64,000 nucleotides of DNA from Microbacterium sp. MYb54 (GCF_002979515.1 NZ_PCPA01000002.1:186001-250000), one strand, 5' to 3'. Counted from the first letter of the stretch, positions 1 to 9,292 are shown. Notes: generated by a model not told the origin, from the letters alone. Program-made: numbers and translations.

Positions 1-1953
1 GATCCGGTCGTCTCTCCGGAGTCGTCCGTCGACCTGCCGGGCGATCAGGCACCCGCGCTCACCCTCCAGAAGAGCGCCGATCCATCGACGGTCACTGCGG
101 CCGGCGAGACGATCACGTACAGCTTCCTCGTCACGAACACCGGCAACGTGACCCTGACCGCCGCCACAGTCGATGAGACCGCCTTCAGTGGCACCGGCAC
201 GCCTCCCGCCGCGGCCTGTCCGGCCGAGGCGGACGCTCTCCTCCCTGGCGCCACGGTGACGTGCACAGGGAGCTATGTCACGACGCTCGCCGACGTCACC
301 GCTGGCACGATCACGAACACCGCGATCGCAACAGCGACGGCCCCCGGCGGAGTGCCGGTCGACTCACCGCCGTCTTCGGCGACCGTCACGATCGAGCCGA
401 TCCGGTCGCTCTCGCTGCAGAAGTCAGCGTCCCCAGGGCAGATCGATGCGCTCACAGACGTGGTGCTGTACTCGTTCCTGGTCACGAACACCGGAACGGT
501 CACCCTGAGCGATGTCGGCATCGCCGAGACGGACTTCACCGGTTCTGGGCCCACTCCCGTCGTCGCCTGCCCAGCCGGTGCCGTGTCGCTCGCACCGGAT
601 GACTCAGTCACCTGCACCGCGACATACAACCCGACCCAGGCCGACCTCGACGCCGGGTCATTCCTTAACACAGCCACCGCCTCAGGAACGGCGCCCGCGG
701 CCGGCGGCATCGTCACCTCAGACCCGTCGACCACTCCTGTCACTGTGAACGCGATCCCCAACCTCACGGTGGTCAAGACCTCACCCGTGTCCTCGGTGTC
801 GAGCGTCGGGGATCTCATCGAGTACACCTTCACCGTGACGAACACCGGCAACGTGACCCTCGATGACATCCGGATCCGTGAGGGCGTGTTCACGGGCGTC
901 GGTGCCCGCAGCGCCCCGGCCTGCCCGACCACCCCGCTCGCCCCTGGCGACGACATGGTGTGCACGGCGAGTGTGGCCGTCGGTCAACGCGACCTCGACA
1001 GCGGGAGCGTCAGCAACACGGCGGCGGCCGAAGGCACTCCCCCCGCGGGCGGCGATCCGGCGATCTCGCCCCCATCGACGGTCGTCATCCCGGCCGTGAT
1101 CTCACCCGCACTGACCTTGGTGAAGGCCGTCGAGCCCCTGACCGCCGCGGGGCCCGGCGCGACCCAGCAGTACACGTTCACCATCACGAACATCGGCAAC
1201 GTCACACTGAGCGACGTTGCCGTTCGAGAAGGCACCTTCAGCGGAACGAACCCCCCACCTGTCGCTGTCTGCCCGGCCGGGGCCGCGAGCCTTCCGCCAG
1301 ACGGCGTGGTCGTCTGCACGGCGAGCTACACCGTGTCGCAGGAAGACGCCGATCGCGGCACCGTCACGAACACCGCGACCGCGATCGGCTCCGCACCCGC
1401 TGCGGAGGGTCCGACCGAGAGCCCCGAGTCGGAGGCGGTCTTCTCCGTCACGGTCGCACCACCACTGTCCGGCGCGGCGCTCACGCTGACCAAATCCGTC
1501 GACCCGTCCGTGCTCGACGAGTTCACTCCGGGGACCACGCTTCACTATCGCTACGTGATCGTGAATTCGGGACCGGTCGCCGTCTCATCGATCGGCGTTC
1601 AGGAACTCGATTTCACCGGCGCCGGGGTCGTGCCGACGGTGTCATGCCCGACCGCGCCCGTTGCGCTCGCCCCCGGCGCGAGCATCGAATGCTCCGCCTC
1701 CTACGTGCTGACCACGGGGGATGCGAACGCGACGAGCATCGCGAACACCGCCCTGGCGACAGGACTCGACGGCAACGGGGATCGGGTCGTCTCGACGCCG
1801 TCGACCGCAGAGGTGACGTTGCGCTCCGCTCTGCCGACAACCGGGGCTGATCCCACCGTGTTCCTGATCGTCGGAGCGACTCTTGCCACCCTCGGCGCTC
1901 TCACGCTGCTGATCGCCGCGGCAGCGCGTCGCCGGCGCGAGCAGATGACCTGA
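1..1953 (+). CDS. DUF11-repeat cell-wall-anchored surface protein (5' truncated)
   Basis: The reading frame is open from the first base, so this is the C-terminal 650 residues of a larger secreted protein. It contains about five tandem beta-sandwich repeats of roughly 120 residues, each with a VTNTGNVTL-like core, a CPA..LAPG..TC stretch and an N-T-A-T-A-x-G edge, typical of DUF11/DUF7507 repeats. Each repeat has two cysteines, which may form a disulfide outside the cell. The end is a classic sortase signal: LPTTG 40 residues from the C-terminus, a hydrophobic helix and an RRRR-rich tail. It probably acts as a wall-anchored stalk or adhesin; the ligand is unknown. A paralogue lies inverted at 9304-12867. 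Confidence 0.9.
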   Translation, partial: DPVVSPESSVDLPGDQAPALTLQKSADPSTVTAAGETITYSFLVTNTGNVTLTAATVDETAFSGTGTPPAAACPAEADALLPGATVTCTGSYVTTLADVTAGTITNTAIATATAPGGVPVDSPPSSATVTIEPIRSLSLQKSASPGQIDALTDVVLYSFLVTNTGTVTLSDVGIAETDFTGSGPTPVVACPAGAVSLAPDDSVTCTATYNPTQADLDAGSFLNTATASGTAPAAGGIVTSDPSTTPVTVNAIPNLTVVKTSPVSSVSSVGDLIEYTFTVTNTGNVTLDDIRIREGVFTGVGARSAPACPTTPLAPGDDMVCTASVAVGQRDLDSGSVSNTAAAEGTPPAGGDPAISPPSTVVIPAVISPALTLVKAVEPLTAAGPGATQQYTFTITNIGNVTLSDVAVREGTFSGTNPPPVAVCPAGAASLPPDGVVVCTASYTVSQEDADRGTVTNTATAIGSAPAAEGPTESPESEAVFSVTVAPPLSGAALTLTKSVDPSVLDEFTPGTTLHYRYVIVNSGPVAVSSIGVQELDFTGAGVVPTVSCPTAPVALAPGASIECSASYVLTTGDANATSIANTALATGLDGNGDRVVSTPSTAEVTLRSALPTTGADPTVFLIVGATLATLGALTLLIAAAARRRREQMT

Positions 1954-2003
1954 CCCGGCCCGGCCCTCGATCAGAATCGCTCCCCCGGAACGTCACTCCG
2001 TCG

Positions 2004-2047
2004 TTGACTTCCGCAATCAAACCGGTTTACACTCATCAAACCGGTTC
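2004..2047 (+). promoter_or_regulatory. Promoter with tandem LacI-type operators
   Basis: A TTGACT -35 (2004-2009) and TACACT -10 (2028-2033) are 18 bp apart. Two copies of ATCAAACCGGTT start at 2016 and 2035, exactly 19 bp apart. Each holds the AACCGGTT palindrome with the central CG typical of LacI-family sites. The first copy fills the spacer and the second lies just past the -10, so the LacI protein encoded downstream probably represses this promoter and the sugar operon. Confidence 0.75.
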
Positions 2048-2091
2048 ACCGATGAGTGCATCGGAGCGTCCGGAACCCACGAGGAGGTGGC

Positions 2092-3081
2092 ATGAGCCGC
2101 ACGACCATCGCCGATGTCGCTCGCGAAGCAGGCGTCACGAAGGCCACGGTCTCGCACGCCCTGAGCGGCAACCGCCCGATCTCCGACGAGACGAAGGCGA
2201 AGGTCCTCGCAGCGGCCGAGAAGCTGAACTGGGCACCGAGCCAGAGCGCACGGGCACTCGCCACGCGTCGGGCCAACGCGGTCGCCGTGGTGCTGGCCCG
2301 CGACCCCCAGGTCATCGCGAACGACTCCTTCTTCCCGGCCTTCATCGCCGGCGTCGAATCGGTGCTCGCCGAGACCGAGACGGCACTCCTGCTCCAGGTA
2401 GTCCCCGACCGCGACGCCGAGGAACGGGCGTACCGCACGCTCACCCACGGCCGCGCCGACGGCGCCCTCCTGCTCGACCTGCGCACCGACGACTGGCGTG
2501 TACCCTTCCTCGACGACCTCGGACTGCCCACCGTGCTGGTTGGCGCCTATGACCAGCCGACCGGGTTCTCGTGTGTGCGAACCGACGACACCGCCCCGGT
2601 CCGCGAGATCATCGCGCACCTCCGGGCCGCCGGACACGAACGCATCGCCCACGTCTCCGGGCCGCTCGAATACGTGCATTCGAAAGCGCGTGCAGACGCC
2701 TATGTCGCGGCGATCGGCGACGACGAGCTGCTCCGCGAGGGCGACTTCACCGCCGCGAGCGGCCGCACCCGCACCGCTGAGCTCCTCGCCCTGCCCGACC
2801 GCCCGACCGCGATCCTCTACTCGAACGACACCATGGCCATCGCCGGGCTCTCCTACGCCCGTTCCCAGGGCCTCTCGATCCCGCAGGACCTCGCGATCTC
2901 GGGCTTCGACGACGACCACCTCTCCGCCCACCTGTCTCCAGCGCTGACCAGCGTCTCATCCGACCCCGCGGCCCGAGGCCGCGCCGCCGCCCGCCTCCTG
3001 CGGGCTGACATCCTCGGGGCGCAGCCGCGCACCGAGATCGTCGACTGCAACGTCGTGCACTTCCGGGAGAGCACCAGCTAG
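2092..3081 (+). CDS. LacI-family transcriptional regulator
   Basis: A 329-residue repressor. Residues 1-50 form the LacI helix-turn-helix and hinge (TTIADVAREAGVTKATVSHA, then a hinge helix after NWAPSQSARALATRR). The rest is a periplasmic-binding-protein-like sugar sensor ending with the usual SGFDDD and S/R-rich dimer segments. The chosen ATG is 5-6 nt after GAGGAGG; a GTG 36 bp upstream lacks such a site. It is the first gene before an SBP, two permeases and two carbohydrate enzymes, so it is probably the local repressor, with the imported sugar or a breakdown product as inducer. Two matching operators lie in its own promoter. Confidence 0.93.
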   Translation: MSRTTIADVAREAGVTKATVSHALSGNRPISDETKAKVLAAAEKLNWAPSQSARALATRRANAVAVVLARDPQVIANDSFFPAFIAGVESVLAETETALLLQVVPDRDAEERAYRTLTHGRADGALLLDLRTDDWRVPFLDDLGLPTVLVGAYDQPTGFSCVRTDDTAPVREIIAHLRAAGHERIAHVSGPLEYVHSKARADAYVAAIGDDELLREGDFTAASGRTRTAELLALPDRPTAILYSNDTMAIAGLSYARSQGLSIPQDLAISGFDDDHLSAHLSPALTSVSSDPAARGRAAARLLRADILGAQPRTEIVDCNVVHFRESTS

Positions 3082-3102
3082 TCGGCATCCGCATCACCGC
3101 AG

Positions 3103-3147
3103 CACCACCACCCGCAGCACCACCACCCGCAGCGTCACCACCCGCAG
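3103..3147 (+). repeat. Three 15-bp tandem repeats in the lacI-SBP intergenic leader
   Basis: Three consecutive 15-bp units, each ending CACCACCCGCAG, occupy most of the 82-bp gap before the binding-protein gene. The third differs in its first three bases (CGT for CAC). A partial unit (GCATCACCGCAG) precedes them. They end just before the GGAGGA ribosome-binding site. They may be replication-slippage DNA or affect leader folding or mRNA stability. Confidence 0.8.
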
Positions 3148-3163
3148 TGTCAAGGAGGACACC

Positions 3164-4429
3164 ATGAAGAAGCTCCGCGCAATCGCCTTGATCGGCGCCA
3201 CCGCTCTCATCGCCACCGGATGCTCGGCCGGAGGCGGTGGTGGCGAAAGCTCAGCCGACGGCACCGGGCCCATCAGCATCTGGCTCTCCAACAACGAACA
3301 GGAACTCGCCTGGGGCACCGCCGTGGTCAAGGCCTGGAACGACGAGCACCCCGACGAGAAGGTCAAGGCGCAGGAGATCCCCGCCGGCTCCTCGTCGGAA
3401 GAGGCGATCACCGCCGCGATCACCGCGGGCACGGCTCCCTGCCTCGTCTACAACGTGGCGCCGGCCGCGGTCTCGGGCTGGGTCAAACAGGGCGGACTCG
3501 TCGACCTCAGCAAGATCGACGGCGGCAGCGACTACATCACCGAGCGCGGCGGAGAGGTCGATGCCTACGCGAGCGACGGCAGCTTCTACCAGCTCCCGTG
3601 GAAGTCGAACCCCGTGATGGTCATGTACAACAAGGCGCTCTTCCAGGCCGCGGGGATCGACCCGGAAGACCCGCAGATGAACACGTACGACGCGTTCCTC
3701 GAAGGGTCGCGTGCGATCGTCGCCTCCGGCGTGCAGAGTGCGATCTGGCCGGCACCGACGAGCGAGTTCTACCAGCCGTGGTTCGACTTCTATCCGCTGT
3801 ATCTGGCCGAGACCGACGGCACGATGCTCGTCGAAGACGGCAAGTCCACGTTCGACTCGGATGCCGGGCGCACCGTCTCGGAGTTCTGGAAGACCTTCTA
3901 CGACGAGAAGCTGTCGCCGAACGAGGCGTCGACCGACGATGCGATGTCGGCAGGCACCACTGCGATGCAGCTCGCCGGCCCCTGGGCGATCCCCTCCTAC
4001 GCCGACACCGTCGACGTCGGCTTCATGCCGGTGCCGACCAGCGACGGTCGGGAGACTCCGACGACCTTCGCCGACTCGAAGAGCGTGTCGATGTTCACGG
4101 CCTGCAAGAACCAGGGCACTGCGTGGGAGTTCCTGAAGTTCTCCACCAGCGAGGACAGCGACGGACAGCTGCTCGAGGCCACGGGGCAGATGCCGATGCG
4201 CACCGGACTCACCGACACCTACGGCGACTACTTCGCTGCGAACCCGAACTACGTGGCGTTCGCCGAGCAGGCCGAGAAGACCGCCGACGTCCCCAGCATC
4301 CCGAACTCCGTCGAGGCGTGGCAGGCATTCCGCGACGAGTACTCCTCCGCCGTGATCTTCGACAAGGAGTCGATCGACGACTTCCTCGGGAACGCGGCGA
4401 AGAAGATCGACGCGCTCGTCGCCGAGTGA
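3164..4429 (+). CDS. Sugar ABC transporter substrate-binding lipoprotein (family 1)
   Basis: A 421-residue extracellular solute-binding protein. The signal peptide starts MKKLR, has a hydrophobic core, and ends in a lipobox (IATGC, Cys20), followed by a Gly/Ser linker, so it should be lipid-anchored outside the membrane. The body has the MalE/UgpB-like two-lobe pattern, with WKSNPVMVMYNKALF in the N-lobe and AMQLAGPWAIP near the hinge. GGAGG is 6-7 nt before ATG. It starts an SBP-permease-permease operon without its own ATPase, which is usual for CUT1 importers that share MsiK. The ligand is probably an oligosaccharide; neighbouring GH130 suggests beta-mannosides. Confidence 0.93.
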   Translation: MKKLRAIALIGATALIATGCSAGGGGGESSADGTGPISIWLSNNEQELAWGTAVVKAWNDEHPDEKVKAQEIPAGSSSEEAITAAITAGTAPCLVYNVAPAAVSGWVKQGGLVDLSKIDGGSDYITERGGEVDAYASDGSFYQLPWKSNPVMVMYNKALFQAAGIDPEDPQMNTYDAFLEGSRAIVASGVQSAIWPAPTSEFYQPWFDFYPLYLAETDGTMLVEDGKSTFDSDAGRTVSEFWKTFYDEKLSPNEASTDDAMSAGTTAMQLAGPWAIPSYADTVDVGFMPVPTSDGRETPTTFADSKSVSMFTACKNQGTAWEFLKFSTSEDSDGQLLEATGQMPMRTGLTDTYGDYFAANPNYVAFAEQAEKTADVPSIPNSVEAWQAFRDEYSSAVIFDKESIDDFLGNAAKKIDALVAE

Positions 4430-4433
4430 CACC

Positions 4434-5330
4434 GTGACCGATAAGAAGAGGTTGCGCACCCAATGGCTGGGTGCGCAACCGATCGGCGGCCTGTTCGCGC
4501 TGCCGTACTTCGTGTTCGTGATCGCGATCTTCGCCTACCCCCTCGCGTTCGCGGTCTACATCGCCTTCCACGACTACTTCTTCACGGCTCCGGGCACCGA
4601 GGTCGACCGCCCGTTCGTGGGCTTCGACAACTTCGTCACGGTGCTCACCGACCCGAGGGTGCTCGGATCGTTCCGCAACACCCTGATCTTCCTGGTCATC
4701 AATGTGCCCCTCACGGCCGTGCTCGCCCTCGTGCTCGCGGCGGCCCTGAACACCGGCATCCGCTGGGTCGCGGCCTACCGGGTCGCGTTCTACGTGCCGT
4801 ATCTGACCGCGAGCGTCTCGCTCGTGGGCGTGTGGATGCTGCTGTTCTCGGGCAACGGGCTGATCAACACGATCCTCGGCCCGCTCGCCCCCGATCCGTC
4901 GTGGCTCGTGAACAGCGGACTCGCGATGCCGATGATCGCGTTCTACGTGACCTGGAAGCAGCTCGGGTTCTACATCCTGCTGTATCTGGCCGCGCTGCAG
5001 AACGTGCCGAAGGAGCTGTACGAGTCTGCCGAGACCGACGGCGCCGGAGTGCTCTCGCGCTTCCGCCACGTCACGATCCCCGGGGTGCGCAGCGCCACGA
5101 CCCTCGTGCTGATCCTGTCGATCATCACCGGCGCGAACCTCTTCACCGAGCCCTACCTGCTCACCAACGGCGGCGGCCCTGACGGCGCATCGACCACTCC
5201 GGTGCTGCTGATCTACCAGCTGGGCATCCAGCAGCAGAACCCCGACACCGCAGCGGCCATCGGCATGATCCTCGTGATCCTCGTCGGCATTCTCTCGCTG
5301 GCGGCCAACCGCGCGACCAGGGAGCGATGA
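4434..5330 (+). CDS. Sugar ABC transporter permease (MalF/UgpA-like)
   Basis: A 298-residue inner-membrane protein with six predicted helices and the cytoplasmic EAA loop (ESAETDGAGVLSRFRHVTIP, about residues 200-219) that docks on the ATPase. Its length and the short N-terminal region before helix 1 fit the CUT1 MalF-like family. A GTG start 4 bp after the SBP stop implies translational coupling. It forms the translocation pore with the next gene product. Confidence 0.93.
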   Translation: MTDKKRLRTQWLGAQPIGGLFALPYFVFVIAIFAYPLAFAVYIAFHDYFFTAPGTEVDRPFVGFDNFVTVLTDPRVLGSFRNTLIFLVINVPLTAVLALVLAAALNTGIRWVAAYRVAFYVPYLTASVSLVGVWMLLFSGNGLINTILGPLAPDPSWLVNSGLAMPMIAFYVTWKQLGFYILLYLAALQNVPKELYESAETDGAGVLSRFRHVTIPGVRSATTLVLILSIITGANLFTEPYLLTNGGGPDGASTTPVLLIYQLGIQQQNPDTAAAIGMILVILVGILSLAANRATRER

Positions 5331-6169
5331 TGAAACGCAAGCGTTCAGTCCCCCGCATCCTGAGCATCATCCTGCTCACGATCGCGGCCATCGGCTTCGC
5401 CTTCCCGTTCTACTTCATGATCGTGGGGGCGTTCCAGGAGAGTCCGACGAACTCCCCGAGCGAGCTGTTCCCGACGAGCGGATGGACGGTCGACAACTTC
5501 GTCGCGATCGACTCCCGGATCGACCTGGTCGGCTCCCTGCTGAACTCGCTGATCTTCACGGCCGGCGTGCTGCTGGGAACCGTCGTGTTCGGGCTGCTCG
5601 CCGGGTACGCGATCGCCCGCCTCGACTTCCGCGGTCGTGGCGTGATCTGGGTGCTGATGCTGCTCGTGCAGATGGTGCCGTTCCAGCTGCTGATGATCCC
5701 GCTCTACGTGCAGATCACCCGCAACTACGGCCTCGGCGACTCGTACATGGGCATGATCCTGCCGTTTCTCATCAACACCACGGCGGTGTTCATCTTCGTG
5801 CAGTTCTTCAAGGCGCTGCCGGTGGAGATCTTCGAAGCGGCGCGGATCGACGGTGCGGGCGAGATCCGCCTGCTGACATCCGTCGCGATCCCGCTCATCC
5901 GTCCCGTGCTGGTGACGGTCGTGCTGGTCACCTTCATCGGCCCCTGGAACGAGTTCCTCTGGCCTTTCCTCATCACGAAGGATGCGAGCCTGCAGCCGCT
6001 GGCCGTGTCGCTGGCGAACTACATCTCCAACGTGGCACAGTCCACGGCGAACCCGAACGGCGCGATCCTCGCCGGCGCCACCGCTCTCGCGTTCCCCGTC
6101 GTCATCCTGTTCGTCGTCTTCCAGCGCTTCTTCAAGGCCACCGACCTCGGCGCGGCCGTCAAAGGCTAA
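5327..6169 (+). CDS. Sugar ABC transporter permease (MalG/UgpE-like)
   Basis: A 280-residue permease with six hydrophobic segments and an EAA loop (EAARIDGAGEIRLLTSVAIP). It overlaps the previous permease by 4 bp (ATGA), so the two halves of the pore are made in equal amounts. The N-terminus is short and basic (MMKRKRS), as usual for MalG-like subunits. The operon continues 29 bp later into the GH130 gene. Confidence 0.93.
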   Translation: MMKRKRSVPRILSIILLTIAAIGFAFPFYFMIVGAFQESPTNSPSELFPTSGWTVDNFVAIDSRIDLVGSLLNSLIFTAGVLLGTVVFGLLAGYAIARLDFRGRGVIWVLMLLVQMVPFQLLMIPLYVQITRNYGLGDSYMGMILPFLINTTAVFIFVQFFKALPVEIFEAARIDGAGEIRLLTSVAIPLIRPVLVTVVLVTFIGPWNEFLWPFLITKDASLQPLAVSLANYISNVAQSTANPNGAILAGATALAFPVVILFVVFQRFFKATDLGAAVKG

Positions 6170-6198
6170 CCCCCATCCCCCAGTCAGAAAGGGCCCCC

Positions 6199-7182
6199 AT
6201 GTTCTCCGGAGCCTCCTTCCCCCTAGGTCCATTCACGCCCTATGAGGGCAACCCCATCCTGCGTCCACGCGGCGACAGTTGGGAGTCGGCCAACCTCTAC
6301 AACCCGGCGGCAATCGTCGACGGCGATGAGGTCGTGCTGCTCTACCGGGCGCACGCCGACGACATCATCTCCCACATCGGCCTCGCCCGCTCCCGGGACG
6401 GGGTGACCTTCACCCGCGAGGACGCACCGATCCTCTCCCCCTCCGAGGACTACGAGACGTACGGGTGCGAGGACCCGCGCATCGCGCTGATCGACGGCAC
6501 CTACTACCTCACCTACACGGGCTGGGACCGCCGCAGCGCGCAGCTGTGCCTGGCGACCTCGACCGACCTGCGCACCTGGACCAAGCACGGTCCGCTGTTC
6601 GACGACTTCGACACGTTCAAGACCATGGACCCGCGCGGGTTCAACTGGTCCAAGGCCGGGGTCATCGTTCCGCAGCGGATGCACGGGAAGTGGTGGATGT
6701 ACTTCGGCGAGGGGGCGATCTACTGGGCGACCAGCGACGACCTCATCCACTGGACTCCCGGGACGGCTGACACCGACCCGATGTACTCGCCGACGCCCGG
6801 CACCTGGGATGAGGCGCTGGTGGAGATCGGCACCTCCCCTGTGGTCACCGACAACGGGCTGCTGCTCTTCCTCACCAACGGCGCCACCCGTGTCGTGCAC
6901 GATGACGGCACCGTCGACGTCGACTACCGCTGCGGGCAGATCGCCATCGACCCGGACGAACCGACGAAGGTCATCGCCCGCCTGCAGGAGCCCTGGCTGC
7001 GCCCGCAGACCTTCGAGGACATGCACGGGCTCGTCTCGAACGTGACCTTCGTGGAGGGGCTCGTGAAGTTCCGCGGCAAGTGGTTCGCGTACTACGGGCA
7101 GTCCGACACGACGCTGGCGGTCGCGATCCACGATCCGGCCGAGTCGTGGGGTCGCGCGCTGCGCGATGGCGGAGAGGCGTGA
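6199..7182 (+). CDS. GH130 family glycoside phosphorylase/hydrolase (beta-mannoside type)
   Basis: A 327-residue five-bladed beta-propeller enzyme with no signal peptide, so it is cytoplasmic. GH130 markers are visible: GNPILRP near the N-terminus, NLYNPAA (about residues 35-41), YGCEDPRI (about 91-98) and the terminal YYGQSDTTLAVA strand. Known members phosphorolyse or hydrolyse beta-1,4- or beta-1,2-mannosides; phosphorolysis yields mannose 1-phosphate. I cannot assign linkage or mechanism from sequence alone. Its place directly after the importer permeases indicates that it cleaves the imported oligosaccharide. The AGAAAGGG site before ATG supports this start. Confidence 0.88.
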   Translation: MFSGASFPLGPFTPYEGNPILRPRGDSWESANLYNPAAIVDGDEVVLLYRAHADDIISHIGLARSRDGVTFTREDAPILSPSEDYETYGCEDPRIALIDGTYYLTYTGWDRRSAQLCLATSTDLRTWTKHGPLFDDFDTFKTMDPRGFNWSKAGVIVPQRMHGKWWMYFGEGAIYWATSDDLIHWTPGTADTDPMYSPTPGTWDEALVEIGTSPVVTDNGLLLFLTNGATRVVHDDGTVDVDYRCGQIAIDPDEPTKVIARLQEPWLRPQTFEDMHGLVSNVTFVEGLVKFRGKWFAYYGQSDTTLAVAIHDPAESWGRALRDGGEA

Positions 7183-7186
7183 TGAC

Positions 7187-9223
7187 ATGGACGCCTCCCG
7201 ACGCACCTTCCTGACGTTCACGGCGGCAGCCTCCGCGCTCGCTCTCCTCCCCGTCGATGCCGCCATGGGCGCGACGAGCGCTGCGCCCGGCACGGCGACG
7301 CGGCCGTTCGAGGCCGCGCGCCGACCACGACTGACGAACCTCGCCCACCTGCGATTCCTCCTCGCCGATGTTCCGGTCGTCGCGAGCGCGACCCACACGA
7401 CGTTCGGGATCGAGGCGCAGCCCACGGTCCGCGCACCCTGGACCTACGCCGATACCGACGGTGCCGGCGGCTATCGACCAGTGGGCGGCGGCACCCGCGA
7501 TGCGCTGACCGGATACTGGTCGCAGGGCGCGTACAACGCCGACGACATCGCGCGCGCCGCCGTCGTGTTCGTCCGCGAGTGGAAGGCCACCGGCGACGCG
7601 CAGAGCCGCGACGAGGCCAGAGACGTGCTCCGTTCGCTCGCATTCCTGCAGACGGCATCCGGGCCGAATGCCGGGCGCGTGGTGCTGTGGCAGCAGGAGG
7701 ACGGCACCCTGACCCCCAGCGCCGTCCCCGTCGAGCTGCCCGACCCCTCGGACTCGGCGGAGTCGTACTGGCTCGCCCGCTCGGTCTGGGCCTTCGGCGA
7801 GGGCTACGCGGCCTTCCGTCGCGACGACCCGGAGTTCGCGGCATTCCTCCTCGCGAGGCTGCACCTGTGCCTCGACGCGCTGGGCCTCGAGTCGCTCTCC
7901 CGCGCCGGCCAATGGGTGCAGAGCGACGGACGGCGTCTCCCCGCCTGGCTGATCGCCGGAGGGGCGGATGCCACGGCCGAGGCCATGCTCGGTCTCGCTG
8001 CCGCCACCGAGGCCGGGGACTCCCGCAGCCGGACGGCCCTGCAGTCGTACGGTGAGGGCGTGGCCGCGATGTCGACCGACCCCGCGCGGGGCTGGCCGTT
8101 CGGTGCCGTGCTGCCGTGGACGGGTTCGCTCGGGTTCTGGCACGCGTGGGGTGCGGCGGCTCCGGAGGCACTGGCCAGAGCCGGGGCACTGCTCCGGCGT
8201 CGAGACTGGTCAGCCGCAGCGCTCTCGGATGCCGGACGCTTCACCCCGCAGGTGCTGGCATCGGGCGGGCCCCACAACGCGTGGGCGCCGCTTCCGGCCG
8301 AGGCGCAGATCGCGTACGGCGCGCACGGCCGCGTGGCCGGCGCGCTCCAGGCGTCTGCGGTCGGAGGGGAAGGGCTCCGCGTGCTCGCCGGACTCGCCGC
8401 CGGATGGTTCTTCGGCGCGAACACGGCCGGCATCCCGGTGTACGACGCAGCGACGGGCGTCACCTTCGATGGAGTCGAGACCGACGGACGGGTGAACCGC
8501 AACTCGGGCGCCGAGTCGACGATCCATGGCCTGTTGACGATGCAGCTGCTCGACGCGAACCGCGACGTGGCCGACCTGGCAACCTCGATCACCGGTCTCA
8601 CCGCGAACACCGGCCTGCGCGTCATCGATGCCGAGACCGCGCGACTCTCCCCCGGATGCGTGGTGGAGCGGCCGGACGGCGGAGCATGGACGGGCGAGGG
8701 GAACCTGTCAGGCGGCGCCTACGTGCGCATCCCCCGCGGTGAGTGGGTCGAGTTCGACGTGACCGAGTCCGGCGGCATCCTGCACGGTGTCGTGTGGCGG
8801 CAGGCGGCAGATGCGGGCGAGGCCGAGTGGGAGGTGCTCCGCGGACGCCGTCGACTGTGGAAGACCCGCACTGCGGCGGGCTCGACCGGAGACCGCGGCC
8901 TCACCGAGGCCGACGGGATGCTCGTGCCGGAGCTCCTCGGTGGCGATCTGCCGGAGACGGCGGTGACGGTGCGCTGCACGAGTCGCGGCGATGTGCGCCT
9001 CGATGCCCTGCTGATCCAGCCGCGGATCGCGAGCGCGGTGTATTCGACGCGCTCAGGCTCCGCCGTGCTCTACGCCAACGGCGCCCGCCAGGATCAGCGG
9101 GTCCCACCGCTCGCGCCAGGCACCGGGCGCGCCTACGACGCAGACGGCTCGCCGCGCGGCAACGCGGCGCAGAGCGGGAAGGTGCGGGTGCGCGGCACCG
9201 GCTTCACCGTTACTCGTAGCTGA
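7187..9223 (+). CDS. Exported putative (alpha/alpha)6-barrel glycoside hydrolase with C-terminal CBM-like domain
   Basis: A 678-residue protein with an N-terminal export signal (SRRTFL, hydrophobic run, AxA site), possibly a Tat or Sec substrate. The middle has the helix-rich pattern of (alpha/alpha)6 glycosidases, ending in GVETDGRVNRNSGAESTIHG (about residues 430-449), a region likely to bear acidic active-site residues. Residues about 505-625 look like a beta-sandwich carbohydrate-binding module (YVRIPRGEWVEFDV, then DVRLDALLIQP). I cannot name the CAZy family. The ATG chosen is preceded by GGAGAGG; an in-frame ATG 21 bp upstream would overlap the GH130 gene. It probably releases the oligosaccharides that the upstream ABC system imports. 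Confidence 0.72.
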   Translation: MDASRRTFLTFTAAASALALLPVDAAMGATSAAPGTATRPFEAARRPRLTNLAHLRFLLADVPVVASATHTTFGIEAQPTVRAPWTYADTDGAGGYRPVGGGTRDALTGYWSQGAYNADDIARAAVVFVREWKATGDAQSRDEARDVLRSLAFLQTASGPNAGRVVLWQQEDGTLTPSAVPVELPDPSDSAESYWLARSVWAFGEGYAAFRRDDPEFAAFLLARLHLCLDALGLESLSRAGQWVQSDGRRLPAWLIAGGADATAEAMLGLAAATEAGDSRSRTALQSYGEGVAAMSTDPARGWPFGAVLPWTGSLGFWHAWGAAAPEALARAGALLRRRDWSAAALSDAGRFTPQVLASGGPHNAWAPLPAEAQIAYGAHGRVAGALQASAVGGEGLRVLAGLAAGWFFGANTAGIPVYDAATGVTFDGVETDGRVNRNSGAESTIHGLLTMQLLDANRDVADLATSITGLTANTGLRVIDAETARLSPGCVVERPDGGAWTGEGNLSGGAYVRIPRGEWVEFDVTESGGILHGVVWRQAADAGEAEWEVLRGRRRLWKTRTAAGSTGDRGLTEADGMLVPELLGGDLPETAVTVRCTSRGDVRLDALLIQPRIASAVYSTRSGSAVLYANGARQDQRVPPLAPGTGRAYDADGSPRGNAAQSGKVRVRGTGFTVTRS

Positions 9224-9260
9224 CCCTCACCCCTCGGCCGATCCACGCCGACCATGACAG

Positions 9261-9292
9261 TGCCCCGACGAGCAGAAGAGCTCGTCGGGGCA
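9261..9292. terminator. Bidirectional hairpin terminator
   Basis: A perfect 13-bp inverted repeat (TGCCCCGACGAGC and its complement) around a 6-nt loop lies between the convergent sugar operon and surface-protein gene. It ends in TTGCCTGTTGCC, not a clean T-tract, as is common in GC-rich actinobacteria. Confidence 0.85.

Noticed and set aside
3103..3147. Short tandem repeats considered as a CRISPR remnant
   Set aside because: Units are contiguous with no unique spacers and are only 15 bp long; no cas gene is near.
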